Source of the DNA: Candidatus Binatia bacterium
GTDB lineage: Bacteria; Desulfobacterota; Binatia; Bin18
Length of the DNA stretch: 64,000 bases
Reading direction: 5' to 3'
NCBI GenBank assembly: GCA_022820725.1
Contig: JAJEFA010000004.1
Coordinates: 124,001-188,000 of the forward strand
Position numbers and translations under genes: made by a program. The notes beneath the pieces were generated by a model. It was not told the DNA's origin and made no database searches. It was given only the letters and a program-made list of their open reading frames with translations. Below, one piece after another: positions 8,864 to 16,455 of this stretch. Numbering within the stretch: the stretch's first letter is position 1; the number at the start of each line of letters is the position of its first letter.

Positions 8864-8902
8864 ATGAATAAGAAACGCCACCGACGGATTCGCCGAGGGT
8901 GA
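8864..8902 (+). pseudogene. Duplicated 3' tail of the DUF4258 gene (12-codon remnant)
   Basis: ATG plus 11 codons (MNKKRHRRIRRG) and a stop. The last nine residues, KRHRRIRRG, copy the end of the DUF4258 protein (KRYRRIRRG) with 1 difference. The DNA also matches (CGACGGATTCG.CGAGG). It reads best as what is left of a tandem duplicate, though a short leader peptide is possible. Confidence 0.45.
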
Positions 8903-8937
8903 GACAACGAATCACTCATAAGCTAAGGAGCAGCGAC

Positions 8938-9147
8938 GTGGAACTTGTTCGTGTATTGCGAGAATCGTCCAACGAAGATTTAGAGCCTCTGGTGAAACTC
9001 TTAACAGCACCCGTAACAGCAGGCCTGGACGACGAAGAAAAATATCAAAAATACTATCCCGACCACTCCCAATATACTGAGGAAATTGCTCACCATTTAA
9101 GACGGTTCGGTGGAAATACTCTCGTTAATACCCCTCGTGCAGTGTGA
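8938..9147 (+). pseudogene. Truncated YaaW/DUF3944-type N-terminal fragment
   Basis: The 69 residues from GTG 8938 (MELVRVLRESSNEDLEPLVKLL..., ending HHLRRFGGNTLVNTPRAV) follow the start of Escherichia coli YaaW (LDFLQHCSEEQLANFARLL...ELQHFGGDSIAN). The family runs to about 230 residues, so this copy lost its C-terminal two thirds just after the FGG motif. AAGGAG lies 7 nt before the GTG; an upstream in-frame GTG at 8899 lacks a ribosome site. It may still be translated as a short peptide. YaaW's role is not well defined. Confidence 0.6.
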
Positions 9148-9475
9148 ATTGTTTCTGGACGAGAACAAGAGGGCAATACAAAGTATACAGAGGATGCGCG
9201 AGGAAAACGAAGAAATCCGTGAAGCGTACTTGTATCCCCTTCAACATTTCGACGAAAATCCAATTCCGCACATAGAGATGTCGAGAGAGACCAAGCGTAG
9301 GTTGAAGGAAATCAAGGCACTGATTCCAAATACGACAACTCAAATAGCAGGATATCAGCAAGAGATTGATTTCGTACAGCGGAACGAGCTTTCATGGGAA
9401 GAATGGAAGGATACTGGTGATAGTGAGGAATCTAAATTGATCTTTTTATTGCCTAAAAACGATAATCAGATTTAA
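9110..9475 (+). CDS. Hypothetical protein, AT-rich, possibly 5'-truncated
   Basis: Open frame of 121 codons overlapping the end of the YaaW-like fragment in another frame. The product is charged and helical (QRMREENEEIREAY, RETKRRLKEIKAL) and ends in KLIFLLPKNDNQI. I do not recognise it. The only upstream start is a GTG with no ribosome site, so it may be the 3' part of a gene joined here by recombination. Low GC and codon use unlike the surrounding core genes suggest acquired DNA. Confidence 0.4.
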   Translation: MEILSLIPLVQCELFLDENKRAIQSIQRMREENEEIREAYLYPLQHFDENPIPHIEMSRETKRRLKEIKALIPNTTTQIAGYQQEIDFVQRNELSWEEWKDTGDSEESKLIFLLPKNDNQI

Positions 9476-9501
9476 GTATTGAGTGATCAGGGAGTGAAAA
9501 T

Positions 9502-10044
9502 ATGGACCACGTGACGCGGACACTTCTTGTCGCTGCAGTCGTACTCGTTCCTATCGTTCCCGAGTCAGCGTTCGCTGATCCATCCAGCCGGTCGTCTTTC
9601 AGTCCCTACCGGAGCCCATCGTATACGAGTCCGTATTCCAGTTCCTACCGCAGCCCGTCGCATACAAGCCCCTCGTTGCCGAGCTACACGTACAAATCGC
9701 AGAGCAAGAGCTACAGCGTAGGCGATTACAGCCGCCACACCCATAAATACAAAGACAGCCTCGGCAACCGCCATAAGAGCAAGACCCAGGCCCTCCCCAG
9801 CGGGACGACCGTAACCAAGGGCAAATATCGCAGTCCGCGCCCGAGTCCTTTGTCACCGGATTATACGTACAAATCACAGAGCCAGAGCTACAGCGTGGGC
9901 GATTACAGCCGCCACACCTATAAATACAAAGACAGCCTCGGCAACCGCCATAAGGGGACCGTCGAAGTGTTCCCTGGTGGGACGGTCAGACACAAAGGCA
10001 AGGTCAACGGCAGGAAGTTCAAAGGGACGTATCGAAACAAGTGA
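9502..10044 (+). CDS. Secreted Ser/Pro/Tyr-rich protein with two 31-residue repeats
   Basis: Protein of 180 residues. Residues 1-26 are a signal peptide (hydrophobic core, ...PESAFA). Residues 27-60 are Ser/Pro/Tyr-rich (SPSYTSPYSSSYRSPS). Two nearly identical units follow at 62-92 and 121-151 (YTYKSQS.SYSVGDYSRHT.KYKDSLGNRHK). The tail is basic (GTVRHKGKVNGRKFKGTYRNK). There are no Cys and no anchor, so it is probably periplasmic or extracellular. The repeat DNA lies at 9685-9777 and 9862-9954. A fragment of the same gene reappears at 10343-10393. GGGAGTG precedes the ATG. The family is not known to me. Confidence 0.7.
   Translation: MDHVTRTLLVAAVVLVPIVPESAFADPSSRSSFSPYRSPSYTSPYSSSYRSPSHTSPSLPSYTYKSQSKSYSVGDYSRHTHKYKDSLGNRHKSKTQALPSGTTVTKGKYRSPRPSPLSPDYTYKSQSQSYSVGDYSRHTYKYKDSLGNRHKGTVEVFPGGTVRHKGKVNGRKFKGTYRNK
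9685..9954 (+). repeat. In-gene direct repeat pair (93 bp units)
   Basis: Units 9685-9777 and 9862-9954 encode YTYKSQS.SYSVGDYSRHT.KYKDSLGNRHK with few base differences, so the duplication is recent or kept uniform by gene conversion. Confidence 0.85.
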
Positions 10045-10071
10045 TAAGCTGCCTTGCCCACGGATTAAGCT

Positions 10072-10329
10072 ATGAACCCACGAGTCAAAACAGTAACCCC
10101 AACAGACGATTACAAATTATTGTTGACCTTCACCAATGGAGAGCACGGGATTTATGATTGCTCTCCGTTGCTTGACTTCGGTGTCTTCCAAGAACTCAGG
10201 GAGAAAGGTTACTTTCAGCAAGTCACAGTTGTGGACGGTACGGTGTCATGGCCGCATGACCAGGATATCTGCCCGGATACGCTCTATCTCGACGCGCACA
10301 GAGAAGGAGCCGCCGCTACAAGAGCCTAA
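10072..10329 (+). CDS. DUF2442-domain protein
   Basis: Protein of 85 residues. The layout VKTVTPTDDYKLLLTFTNGEHGIYDCSPLL, then FQELREKGYFQQVTVVDGTVSWPHDQDICPDTLYLDA, is characteristic of DUF2442, a small domain often found beside DUF4160 or HTH genes in toxin-antitoxin-like pairs. The tail after TLYLDA (HREGAAATRA) is not part of the usual domain and runs toward a recombination joint. It is followed by a HigA-type gene. Confidence 0.8.
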   Translation: MNPRVKTVTPTDDYKLLLTFTNGEHGIYDCSPLLDFGVFQELREKGYFQQVTVVDGTVSWPHDQDICPDTLYLDAHREGAAATRA

Positions 10330-10342
10330 CCCAGGTCCCTCC

Positions 10343-10393
10343 AGTGGTACGACCGTCACCAAGGGTAAGTGCAGTCCGCACCCGAGTCCGTTG
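10343..10393 (+). repeat. Fragment of the secreted-repeat gene duplicated between DUF2442 and higA-like genes
   Basis: Read from 10343 the DNA encodes SGTTVTKGKCSPHPSPL. This matches residues 100-117 of the 9502-10044 product (SGTTVTKGKYRSPRPSPL) with one codon missing. It is not in a long ORF here, so it marks a past rearrangement. Confidence 0.75.
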
Positions 10394-10397
10394 CAGC

Positions 10398-10655
10398 ATG
10401 GCAGAATATACCATCAAGCGTCCGCTGAAACGTCCTCCCATCCATCCTGGTGAAGTGGTGCGGGAGGATGTCTTACCAGCCTTGAGCCTTTCCATTAGCG
10501 AAGCGGCCCGTCGCCTCAGAGTTTCGCGTCAGCAACTCCACCGGGTACTCGCTTGTACCCATCCGGTCTCGACTGAGATGGCACTCCGGCTTGGTAAACT
10601 TGCCGGCAACGGCCCTGGGCTCTGGATTCGGATGCGGCAGAACTATGATGTCTAG
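10398..10655 (+). CDS. HigA-family XRE antitoxin
   Basis: Protein of 85 residues. PPIHPGEVVREDVLPALSLSISEAARRL, then RVSRQQLHRVLA and TEMALRLGKLAGNGPGLWIRMRQNYDV, is the standard HigA/VapI-type antitoxin pattern with an XRE helix-turn-helix at about 30-55. No HigB toxin gene lies before or after, so it is an orphan or works with the DUF2442 protein. The ATG at 10398 has no strong ribosome site; the preceding sequence is the duplicated fragment at 10343-10393, which may have replaced the original upstream region. Confidence 0.8.
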   Translation: MAEYTIKRPLKRPPIHPGEVVREDVLPALSLSISEAARRLRVSRQQLHRVLACTHPVSTEMALRLGKLAGNGPGLWIRMRQNYDV

Positions 10656-10695
10656 AGCGTTTTACGTGAGGTTGTAGCCACGGTGTTGCCCTCTC

Positions 10696-10769
10696 GTCAT
10701 GCCGGACGTGATCCGGCATCCAGCGGCTGGGGGGCCGGGAGCCTGGATTCCTGCTTGCGCAGGAATGAC
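10696..10769. repeat. Composite REP element (two hairpins)
   Basis: First hairpin: ATGCCGGA (10699-10706), loop CGTGA, TCCGGCAT (10712-10719). Second hairpin: ATTCCTGC (10747-10754), loop TTGC, GCAGGAAT (10759-10766). The unit is bounded by GTCAT and ATGAC. This type of paired hairpin is widespread between genes in proteobacteria-like genomes. The rest of 10656-10905 holds no gene. Confidence 0.8.
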
Positions 10770-10905
10770 GGGCGGCTACACAGCATCGTAATTTGCTCTG
10801 GCACGCAGGGCAGCGCCTAAAGGACGAATTGAAAAAAATTGAGCCAGGACTCGTAGAGAGAGTAGGGATAGGTGTTAACGATTTCTCGTCACCGCGAAGG
10901 GTATC

Positions 10906-12933
10906 TTACGCTCCCCCCATCGTCCGCGGCGTGTACTTATATAAATCCTTCCAATAGTGATCCAACACCGCATCGTCGGCGCAGTCGAGACACTCAAGCT
11001 CGGGGTCGGATACGTCCAGCAAGCCTTTTTTGATTAATGTCTCGGCATACGGTCCGCGGTCGATCAGTTTGACCGGACCGCGTGCTTCGGCCAGCCGTTT
11101 GCGGAGCTGGGCCGTGGCCGATTGATCGACCTCGTGTGTGACCGGGTCCAGGACGACGCCATAATCCTGCTCGGCCCGCTCGGACGAGACGAGCTTACGG
11201 ACCACATCCATACGAACGGCGTCGATGTCGCGCTCCAGAGGGTCGCCCCAGCCGCCACCGCCTGGGGTAGTGAGGCGAATAATGTCTCCGGCTTTGACCG
11301 GAATGGCATCCCGGCTGAAATAGACCGCCTCTTCTTCCGGGGTGCCGGGGTTCTTGATGGACGAACTCGGCGTGCCCCACTTGCCGCCCTTGATACCCGT
11401 GCAGGCAAAGGCGGTCCGCTCCGTGACCGTCAGATAATACCCATCGACCAGGGTCCGTATCTCTTTCTCATAGCCCAGCCCGCCGCGATATTTCCCGGCT
11501 CCGCCCGAATCGGTCGCCAGCCCCACGCGCAGGACTTCAACCGGGAAGCGCTGTTCAATGAATTCCGCCGGCAGGTTTTTGGAGTAGGGGACCAGATCCA
11601 CGGCATCGGTGCCATCCGCGTACGGCCGTGCGCCCGAACCCGCCCCAAAAATTTCACGCATCAGAAACAATTTGCCCTCAAAGTCATGTCCGCACAGGCC
11701 GTAGATCTGAATGTTCTGCATGTCGGCCACCACCTCTCCGTCAAAGGCTTTGGCCATGGCGACGGTATAGGCGCTGATCATGCGCAGCATACAGGTCATG
11801 CGGCTTACCACCGGAGCCGGAAACTTCGGGCTCAGAATGGTCCCCTGTGGAATACGACAGCGAAAGACCTGAGTCACGCCTTCGTTAATGATGATGCCGG
11901 GAATCTGCGCCTTGAAGAACGCGCCGAGCCATTTGGAGTAATGACGGCCATCGACCGGCCAGTTGATCGGCCCCCTCGCCTGGGGACTGGTACCGGCGAA
12001 ATCCAGCACCATCTTGTCCGGATACTTCCGCATGGTGATCTGGAGCTTGACCGGCTTTTCCAGGGTCAGGCCATCGTTCTCAATAAAATCTTCCCCGATG
12101 AATTCCCCATCAGGGAAGAGGGGCAAGCCCTTCTCGCGCACCACCTCAGCACAGCGGTCGAGAATTTCATAAAATGCGGCCTCCACCTCATTGCCGCCAA
12201 AGCGATCGCATAATTCCGTTACCCGGCGACGGATGACCTCATTCGCGCCAACAAAGGCGTCAATATCGCCTCGCAGGTCCTCGGGGAAACGACTGTTCCG
12301 CAGCAGAACATCGTATAGCCCCTCGTTGAGCTGACCCTTTTCGTACAGCTTGACCGGTGGACAGATGGTGCCCTCCTCAAAAATACTGGTCGAGGTACTC
12401 GGCCAGGAACCCGCCATACGGCCGCCCACATCGTTGACATGGCCGAAAATCTGCGCAAATCCAATCAGCCGTTCGTCCCAGAAAATGGGCGTGACCACAC
12501 AATAGTCCGGCAGATGACCGATCGTTCCGGCCGACTGATAGACGTCGTTGTAGATAAATACATCGCCTTCATAAATACGCTCGGCCGGAAACTTCATCCG
12601 AATCGGGTCGGCGGTGGCGGCCCAGGACACGCGTGAGACCGATAGACAGTCAAGCGTGTTGAGCGAGGCCCGGTAGTCGTGCTGTTCGCGGATAATGGTC
12701 GAACGGGCGGTCCGCTCAACTGCGGCCTCGGCTTCCATAATGGCCGCCTCGATCCCGCCGTCCACAATATCGACCAGGATCGGGTCCAGATCTTTTCTCA
12801 GCGCGTCGATACGACTGACAGCGTCCGGATCCCGGGCAACCTGGCCGTACCGAAACGGGGCGTAGTCCTGAAAGGCGACGGCCTCATCGGCTTTGTCATA
12901 ATAGGTCTGCGAAAACTGCTTGTGATCGGCCAT
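10906..12933 (-). CDS. hyuB: Hydantoinase B / oxoprolinase beta-type subunit
   Basis: Protein of 675 residues in the HyuB family (N-methylhydantoinase B, 5-oxoprolinase C-half, acetone/acetophenone carboxylase subunits). Family landmarks are the early DPILVDIVDGGIEAAIMEAEAAVERTARSTIIREQHDYRAS region, GDVFIYNDVYQSAGTIGHLPDYCVVTPIF, GHVNDVGGRMAGS, and late TPGGGGWGDPLERD. With HyuA it makes ATP-dependent ring-opening or carboxylating enzymes; substrate unknown. GGAG lies upstream of the ATG. It is the last gene of the 19.7-10.9 kb operon, 26 bp after hyuA. Confidence 0.9.
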   Translation of the reverse strand: MADHKQFSQTYYDKADEAVAFQDYAPFRYGQVARDPDAVSRIDALRKDLDPILVDIVDGGIEAAIMEAEAAVERTARSTIIREQHDYRASLNTLDCLSVSRVSWAATADPIRMKFPAERIYEGDVFIYNDVYQSAGTIGHLPDYCVVTPIFWDERLIGFAQIFGHVNDVGGRMAGSWPSTSTSIFEEGTICPPVKLYEKGQLNEGLYDVLLRNSRFPEDLRGDIDAFVGANEVIRRRVTELCDRFGGNEVEAAFYEILDRCAEVVREKGLPLFPDGEFIGEDFIENDGLTLEKPVKLQITMRKYPDKMVLDFAGTSPQARGPINWPVDGRHYSKWLGAFFKAQIPGIIINEGVTQVFRCRIPQGTILSPKFPAPVVSRMTCMLRMISAYTVAMAKAFDGEVVADMQNIQIYGLCGHDFEGKLFLMREIFGAGSGARPYADGTDAVDLVPYSKNLPAEFIEQRFPVEVLRVGLATDSGGAGKYRGGLGYEKEIRTLVDGYYLTVTERTAFACTGIKGGKWGTPSSSIKNPGTPEEEAVYFSRDAIPVKAGDIIRLTTPGGGGWGDPLERDIDAVRMDVVRKLVSSERAEQDYGVVLDPVTHEVDQSATAQLRKRLAEARGPVKLIDRGPYAETLIKKGLLDVSDPELECLDCADDAVLDHYWKDLYKYTPRTMGGA

Positions 12934-12959
12934 GCTGACACTCCGTAGAATGCGTTTCG

Positions 12960-15023
12960 TTATTGCGTTCGCTCAAGCCGTAGCGTTCCCCACCGGTCCA
13001 CCCGGCCGCTCCAGCCCGGTTCCACAACCGTGGTCGCGTCGTACTGCTGGACGATGGCCGGGCCGCTCAGCTCATTGCCTGCTTGCAGCGCCGCCCGATC
13101 GTACACCGGCGTATCCAGCGTACTCTTGGAGAAATAGACCGCGGTCTGACCCGTCCGGGCCTGCTCCGGACTCGGGCCGGCCGGTTGTGCTTGCGGTACG
13201 TGGGGGCGTTTGAGCAACCCTAGTCCGGTGACACCCACGTTGACCAGTTCGACCAGTTCCTTCCCCGCGTAGGAATAGCCGTAGAGGTCCTTATGGCTGG
13301 CGTGAAACTTGGTGATGGCGTGCTGAATATGGTTTTGGATGTTCGCTGTTGCTGAATCAATCGAGACTGGAACCCGAATCTCATAAGCCTGGCCGGCGTA
13401 GCGCATGTCCACAAAATGATTGAGCCGGGTCTCCTGGGTGAGTAAGCCTTCGTCTTCCAGACGGGCGGTCACGCGGCGTTCCAGGTCCTGAATTTCGGCC
13501 GCGATACGGTCCACGTCCAGGCGGTCTTCACGCTGGACATCCGTATGGACCAGGTCAACGCGGACATCGGTCAACAGCAGGCCATACGCCGAAGTCACAC
13601 CTGGGTTGGGCGGGATTATGACGTGCTGCATACCGAGCCAGTCGGCCAAATAACAGGCGTGGAGCGGTCCTGCTCCGCCGAATGCAACCAGGGCATAACT
13701 GCGCGGATCACGTCCACGCTTCACGGACACTGTCCGAATGCCGGCAGCAATGTTCTCAACGGCAATACGCAGAATCCCTTCTGCCGCAGCGATCGTATCG
13801 AGTTTGAGGCCCGCGGCAAGTTCAGCCACAACCTGGGTCGCCTGATCGAGATTCAGGGAGACGCTACCCCCGGCAATGGTCGGCGTGATACGTCCCAGCA
13901 CCAGATTGGCATCCGTCACCGTCGGCTGGCTGCCGCCCCGGCCGTAGCAGGCCGGCCCTGGATTCGCTCCCGCGCTGTCCGGGCCCACTTTCAGGCTCCG
14001 CCCGCCCGCTAGCCAGGCAATCGACCCGCCGCCGGCTCCGACTGTATGCAGCTCGATCATGGGCGTTTTCAGGTCATAGATATCGACCTTGCCTTCAGTC
14101 AGCATGCGCGGCTGGCCGCCTTCGACCAGACAAATATCGGCTGAAGTACCACCCATATCAAAAGTAATAATGTCCTGGTTGCCGCTCAGCGTACCAAAAT
14201 GGGTGGCGGCAATCACCCCTGCGGCCGGACCGGAGAGGGCCGCGGCAATCGGCAAACGGGCGACCTCCTGGGCCTGGGCCAGCCCGCCGCTCGAGCGCAT
14301 GATGTAAAACGGTGCGCTGATGTCCCGCTCGCGTAAGTGCTGTTCAATCCGGGTGTGATACGCGGACAGAAGGGGCATCAGGGCGGTGTTCAGGCAGGTC
14401 GTGTTGGTCCGTTCGTACTCGCGGTACTCGCGCAGGATGTCGGACGAGATGGAAATAAAACAGTCTGGATACACCTCGTGGATAATGCGGCGGACTGCTT
14501 CCTCGTGTGCCGGATTGCGATAGGAGTGCAGTAAGGAAACGGCTACGGCCTGAATGCCGCGCGCTTTGAAGTCCTCCGCAATGGCTGCTACTTCGTCCTG
14601 GTCCAACTCCTGGATGACCGTACCTCGGACATCCATCCGAGCGCTGATTTCTCGGATGCGTTCGAGCGGCACCACTCGCGGCGGTTTAATCCACCAGGTG
14701 ATATCACCAAATTCTCCGGGTACGGTCTGGCGGGCGCACTCCAGGGCTTCCCGGTAGCCGGCGGTAATGATCAGACCAAGCTCTGAGTATTTGCGTTCCA
14801 GGATGGCGTTGGTGGCAACGGTCGTACCGTGAAAGACCGCGTTCACATCGTGGGCCGCGATCTCTCCGCGCTGGGTGATATGCTCAAGGCCGTTCACAAA
14901 GCCCTGGGCCGGATCGTCCGGTGTGCTGCGCACCTTTGCCAAATGCAGTGTCCCGCTGGCCTCTTCGAGCGCAACAACGTCCGTAAACGTTCCACCAATA
15001 TCTACCGCTAACCGCCAGGTCAT
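12960..15023 (-). CDS. hyuA: Hydantoinase A / oxoprolinase alpha-type subunit (copy 1)
   Basis: ASKHA-fold ATP-binding subunit of 687 residues. The N-terminal phosphate loop VDIGGTFTDVV, the hinge FDMGGTSADICLV near 290, and VGAGGGSIAWL mark HyuA. ERTNTTCLNTALMPLL and the C-terminal VQQYDATTVVEPGW are also typical. The ATG at 15021-15023 has AAGGAGG 6-7 nt upstream; a TTG at 15044 overlaps that site and is rejected. Paired with the HyuB gene directly downstream. Confidence 0.92.
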   Translation of the reverse strand: MTWRLAVDIGGTFTDVVALEEASGTLHLAKVRSTPDDPAQGFVNGLEHITQRGEIAAHDVNAVFHGTTVATNAILERKYSELGLIITAGYREALECARQTVPGEFGDITWWIKPPRVVPLERIREISARMDVRGTVIQELDQDEVAAIAEDFKARGIQAVAVSLLHSYRNPAHEEAVRRIIHEVYPDCFISISSDILREYREYERTNTTCLNTALMPLLSAYHTRIEQHLRERDISAPFYIMRSSGGLAQAQEVARLPIAAALSGPAAGVIAATHFGTLSGNQDIITFDMGGTSADICLVEGGQPRMLTEGKVDIYDLKTPMIELHTVGAGGGSIAWLAGGRSLKVGPDSAGANPGPACYGRGGSQPTVTDANLVLGRITPTIAGGSVSLNLDQATQVVAELAAGLKLDTIAAAEGILRIAVENIAAGIRTVSVKRGRDPRSYALVAFGGAGPLHACYLADWLGMQHVIIPPNPGVTSAYGLLLTDVRVDLVHTDVQREDRLDVDRIAAEIQDLERRVTARLEDEGLLTQETRLNHFVDMRYAGQAYEIRVPVSIDSATANIQNHIQHAITKFHASHKDLYGYSYAGKELVELVNVGVTGLGLLKRPHVPQAQPAGPSPEQARTGQTAVYFSKSTLDTPVYDRAALQAGNELSGPAIVQQYDATTVVEPGWSGRVDRWGTLRLERTQ

Positions 15024-15088
15024 ACTGTCCCTCCTTGAGGCCAATGTAGGGGGCTTGGCCGGACCTGTCTACAGAGAAGGGCTGTCTG

Positions 15089-16441
15089 CTACGTTTGCTG
15101 CGCTGAACGTAGCGTCAAAATCGAGATCTCCGGCGGAATCCCCAGCCGCATGGGATAGCCGTAGAACCCGACGCACCGGGTGACAAACATCTGCATGTCC
15201 GCGCGACGATACAGTCCCTGGTCGGGGATGCCGAGCAGGCCGATGACGCTCAGCGCCCGGTCTTTGCCCAGTTGAATACCCGCGTGTCCACCATGGGTAT
15301 GGCCGGACAACACCAGGTCGGCACAGCGTGCCGGCAGGGCGACAAAGGCGCGCGGGTCGTGGTTGAGCAGAATGCGCGGAACCGGCTGCCGTGGACTCCA
15401 TGAGCTGACGATATGCTGGTAGAGCGCGTCCCGCTCAAAACGCTGGAAGACAAAATCCAGGCCGGCAAGTTCCAGGGGCTGTCCGTCAACTGAGAGCGTC
15501 GTGACCCGGTTGCGTAAGGTGGTTACGCCGGACTGGCGCAAATAGCGGACGAGGCGGTCAGGAGCGTCGAAGTCATGGTTGCCCAGACAGGCCCATTGGC
15601 CGTACGGTGCCTTGATCCGAGCCAGCGCCTCGTACAGAGGCAGATCAAAATCGCCGGTCCGATGTGTCAGAAAGTCTCCGGTATGCAGCACGAGGTCGGG
15701 TCTGGCTGCATTCGTCAGCGCGGCAACGCGCAGCAGCTTGGGCCGGTCCATTTCCCCACCAACATGGATGTCCGACAAATGGGCGACCCGCAGCCCGTCG
15801 AGCGCCGTGGGCCAGTTGGGCAGGGCGAGGTCTCGCTCCTCGACCTGAAAATCGTAGGTGAGCTTGACGCTTGACAGCGAAAAGAGAAACGGTGCTCCCG
15901 CGCCCATCAAGCCGAGCTGCTGCATGAATTGACGCCGCTCGGGGGAGGGCAGGTTGTCGTGTGGGGCGTGCCGGGCCTGTTGCCGTCGGAACCATGCTCT
16001 CCCGCGCCGTGCCAATTGGGTCAATCCTCGGACAATGCCAAGGCCGGCATAGCCAAACAGGAGGATGCCGTAGGCGCTATACCACAGCGCGCCGATCCAG
16101 GAGATGCCAGGTGCGTGCAGAAACGGCAGCGGACTGCCGGACCGGGCAGTCAGGATTTGCACCGCCATAATAGCATCGAAGACCATCCCGACCACGCTGA
16201 AGAACCCAAGCGACGGGGAGGAATGCCCAAGCAGGTTGACACAGTAGGCGTGCAAACGTTGCCGGGCATACGAGAAGGGTACGATGGCAATCGGAACCAT
16301 GGCGATCAAATACACCGCCCGCCAGGTAATCCACAGCCACATGGCAGTAGCTCCCAAGAGCAGAAAGAGGTTGAGACAGATATGCCAGACGTATTGGGCG
16401 CGGAGGCTGGCCAGGGTGCTGAGTCGAGCGTAAATAGACAT
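15089..16441 (-). CDS. Membrane-anchored metallophosphoesterase (YkuE/YaeI-like) with internal Tat-like motif
   Basis: Protein of 450 residues. Residues 1-150 carry about four membrane segments. Then comes SPERRQFMQQLGLMGAGAPFLF near residue 165, resembling a twin-arginine motif followed by a hydrophobic stretch. The C-terminal half is a calcineurin-type phosphoesterase with LSDIHVGG, LHTGDFL, CLGNHDF, LLNHDPRAF and SGHTHGG metal motifs. YkuE-like enzymes act outside the membrane, for example on UDP-linked lipids. Its place between two hyuA genes (14 bp after the upstream one) is unexpected. No clear ribosome site precedes the ATG, so coupling to hyuA is likely. Confidence 0.85.
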   Translation of the reverse strand: MSIYARLSTLASLRAQYVWHICLNLFLLLGATAMWLWITWRAVYLIAMVPIAIVPFSYARQRLHAYCVNLLGHSSPSLGFFSVVGMVFDAIMAVQILTARSGSPLPFLHAPGISWIGALWYSAYGILLFGYAGLGIVRGLTQLARRGRAWFRRQQARHAPHDNLPSPERRQFMQQLGLMGAGAPFLFSLSSVKLTYDFQVEERDLALPNWPTALDGLRVAHLSDIHVGGEMDRPKLLRVAALTNAARPDLVLHTGDFLTHRTGDFDLPLYEALARIKAPYGQWACLGNHDFDAPDRLVRYLRQSGVTTLRNRVTTLSVDGQPLELAGLDFVFQRFERDALYQHIVSSWSPRQPVPRILLNHDPRAFVALPARCADLVLSGHTHGGHAGIQLGKDRALSVIGLLGIPDQGLYRRADMQMFVTRCVGFYGYPMRLGIPPEISILTLRSAQQT

Positions 16442-16455
16442 GGAGATAATGCAGC

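Noticed and set aside
11122..12213. A 363-codon plus-strand frame
   Set aside because: Antisense to hyuB with no start signal or motif; the hyuB frame is strongly conserved.
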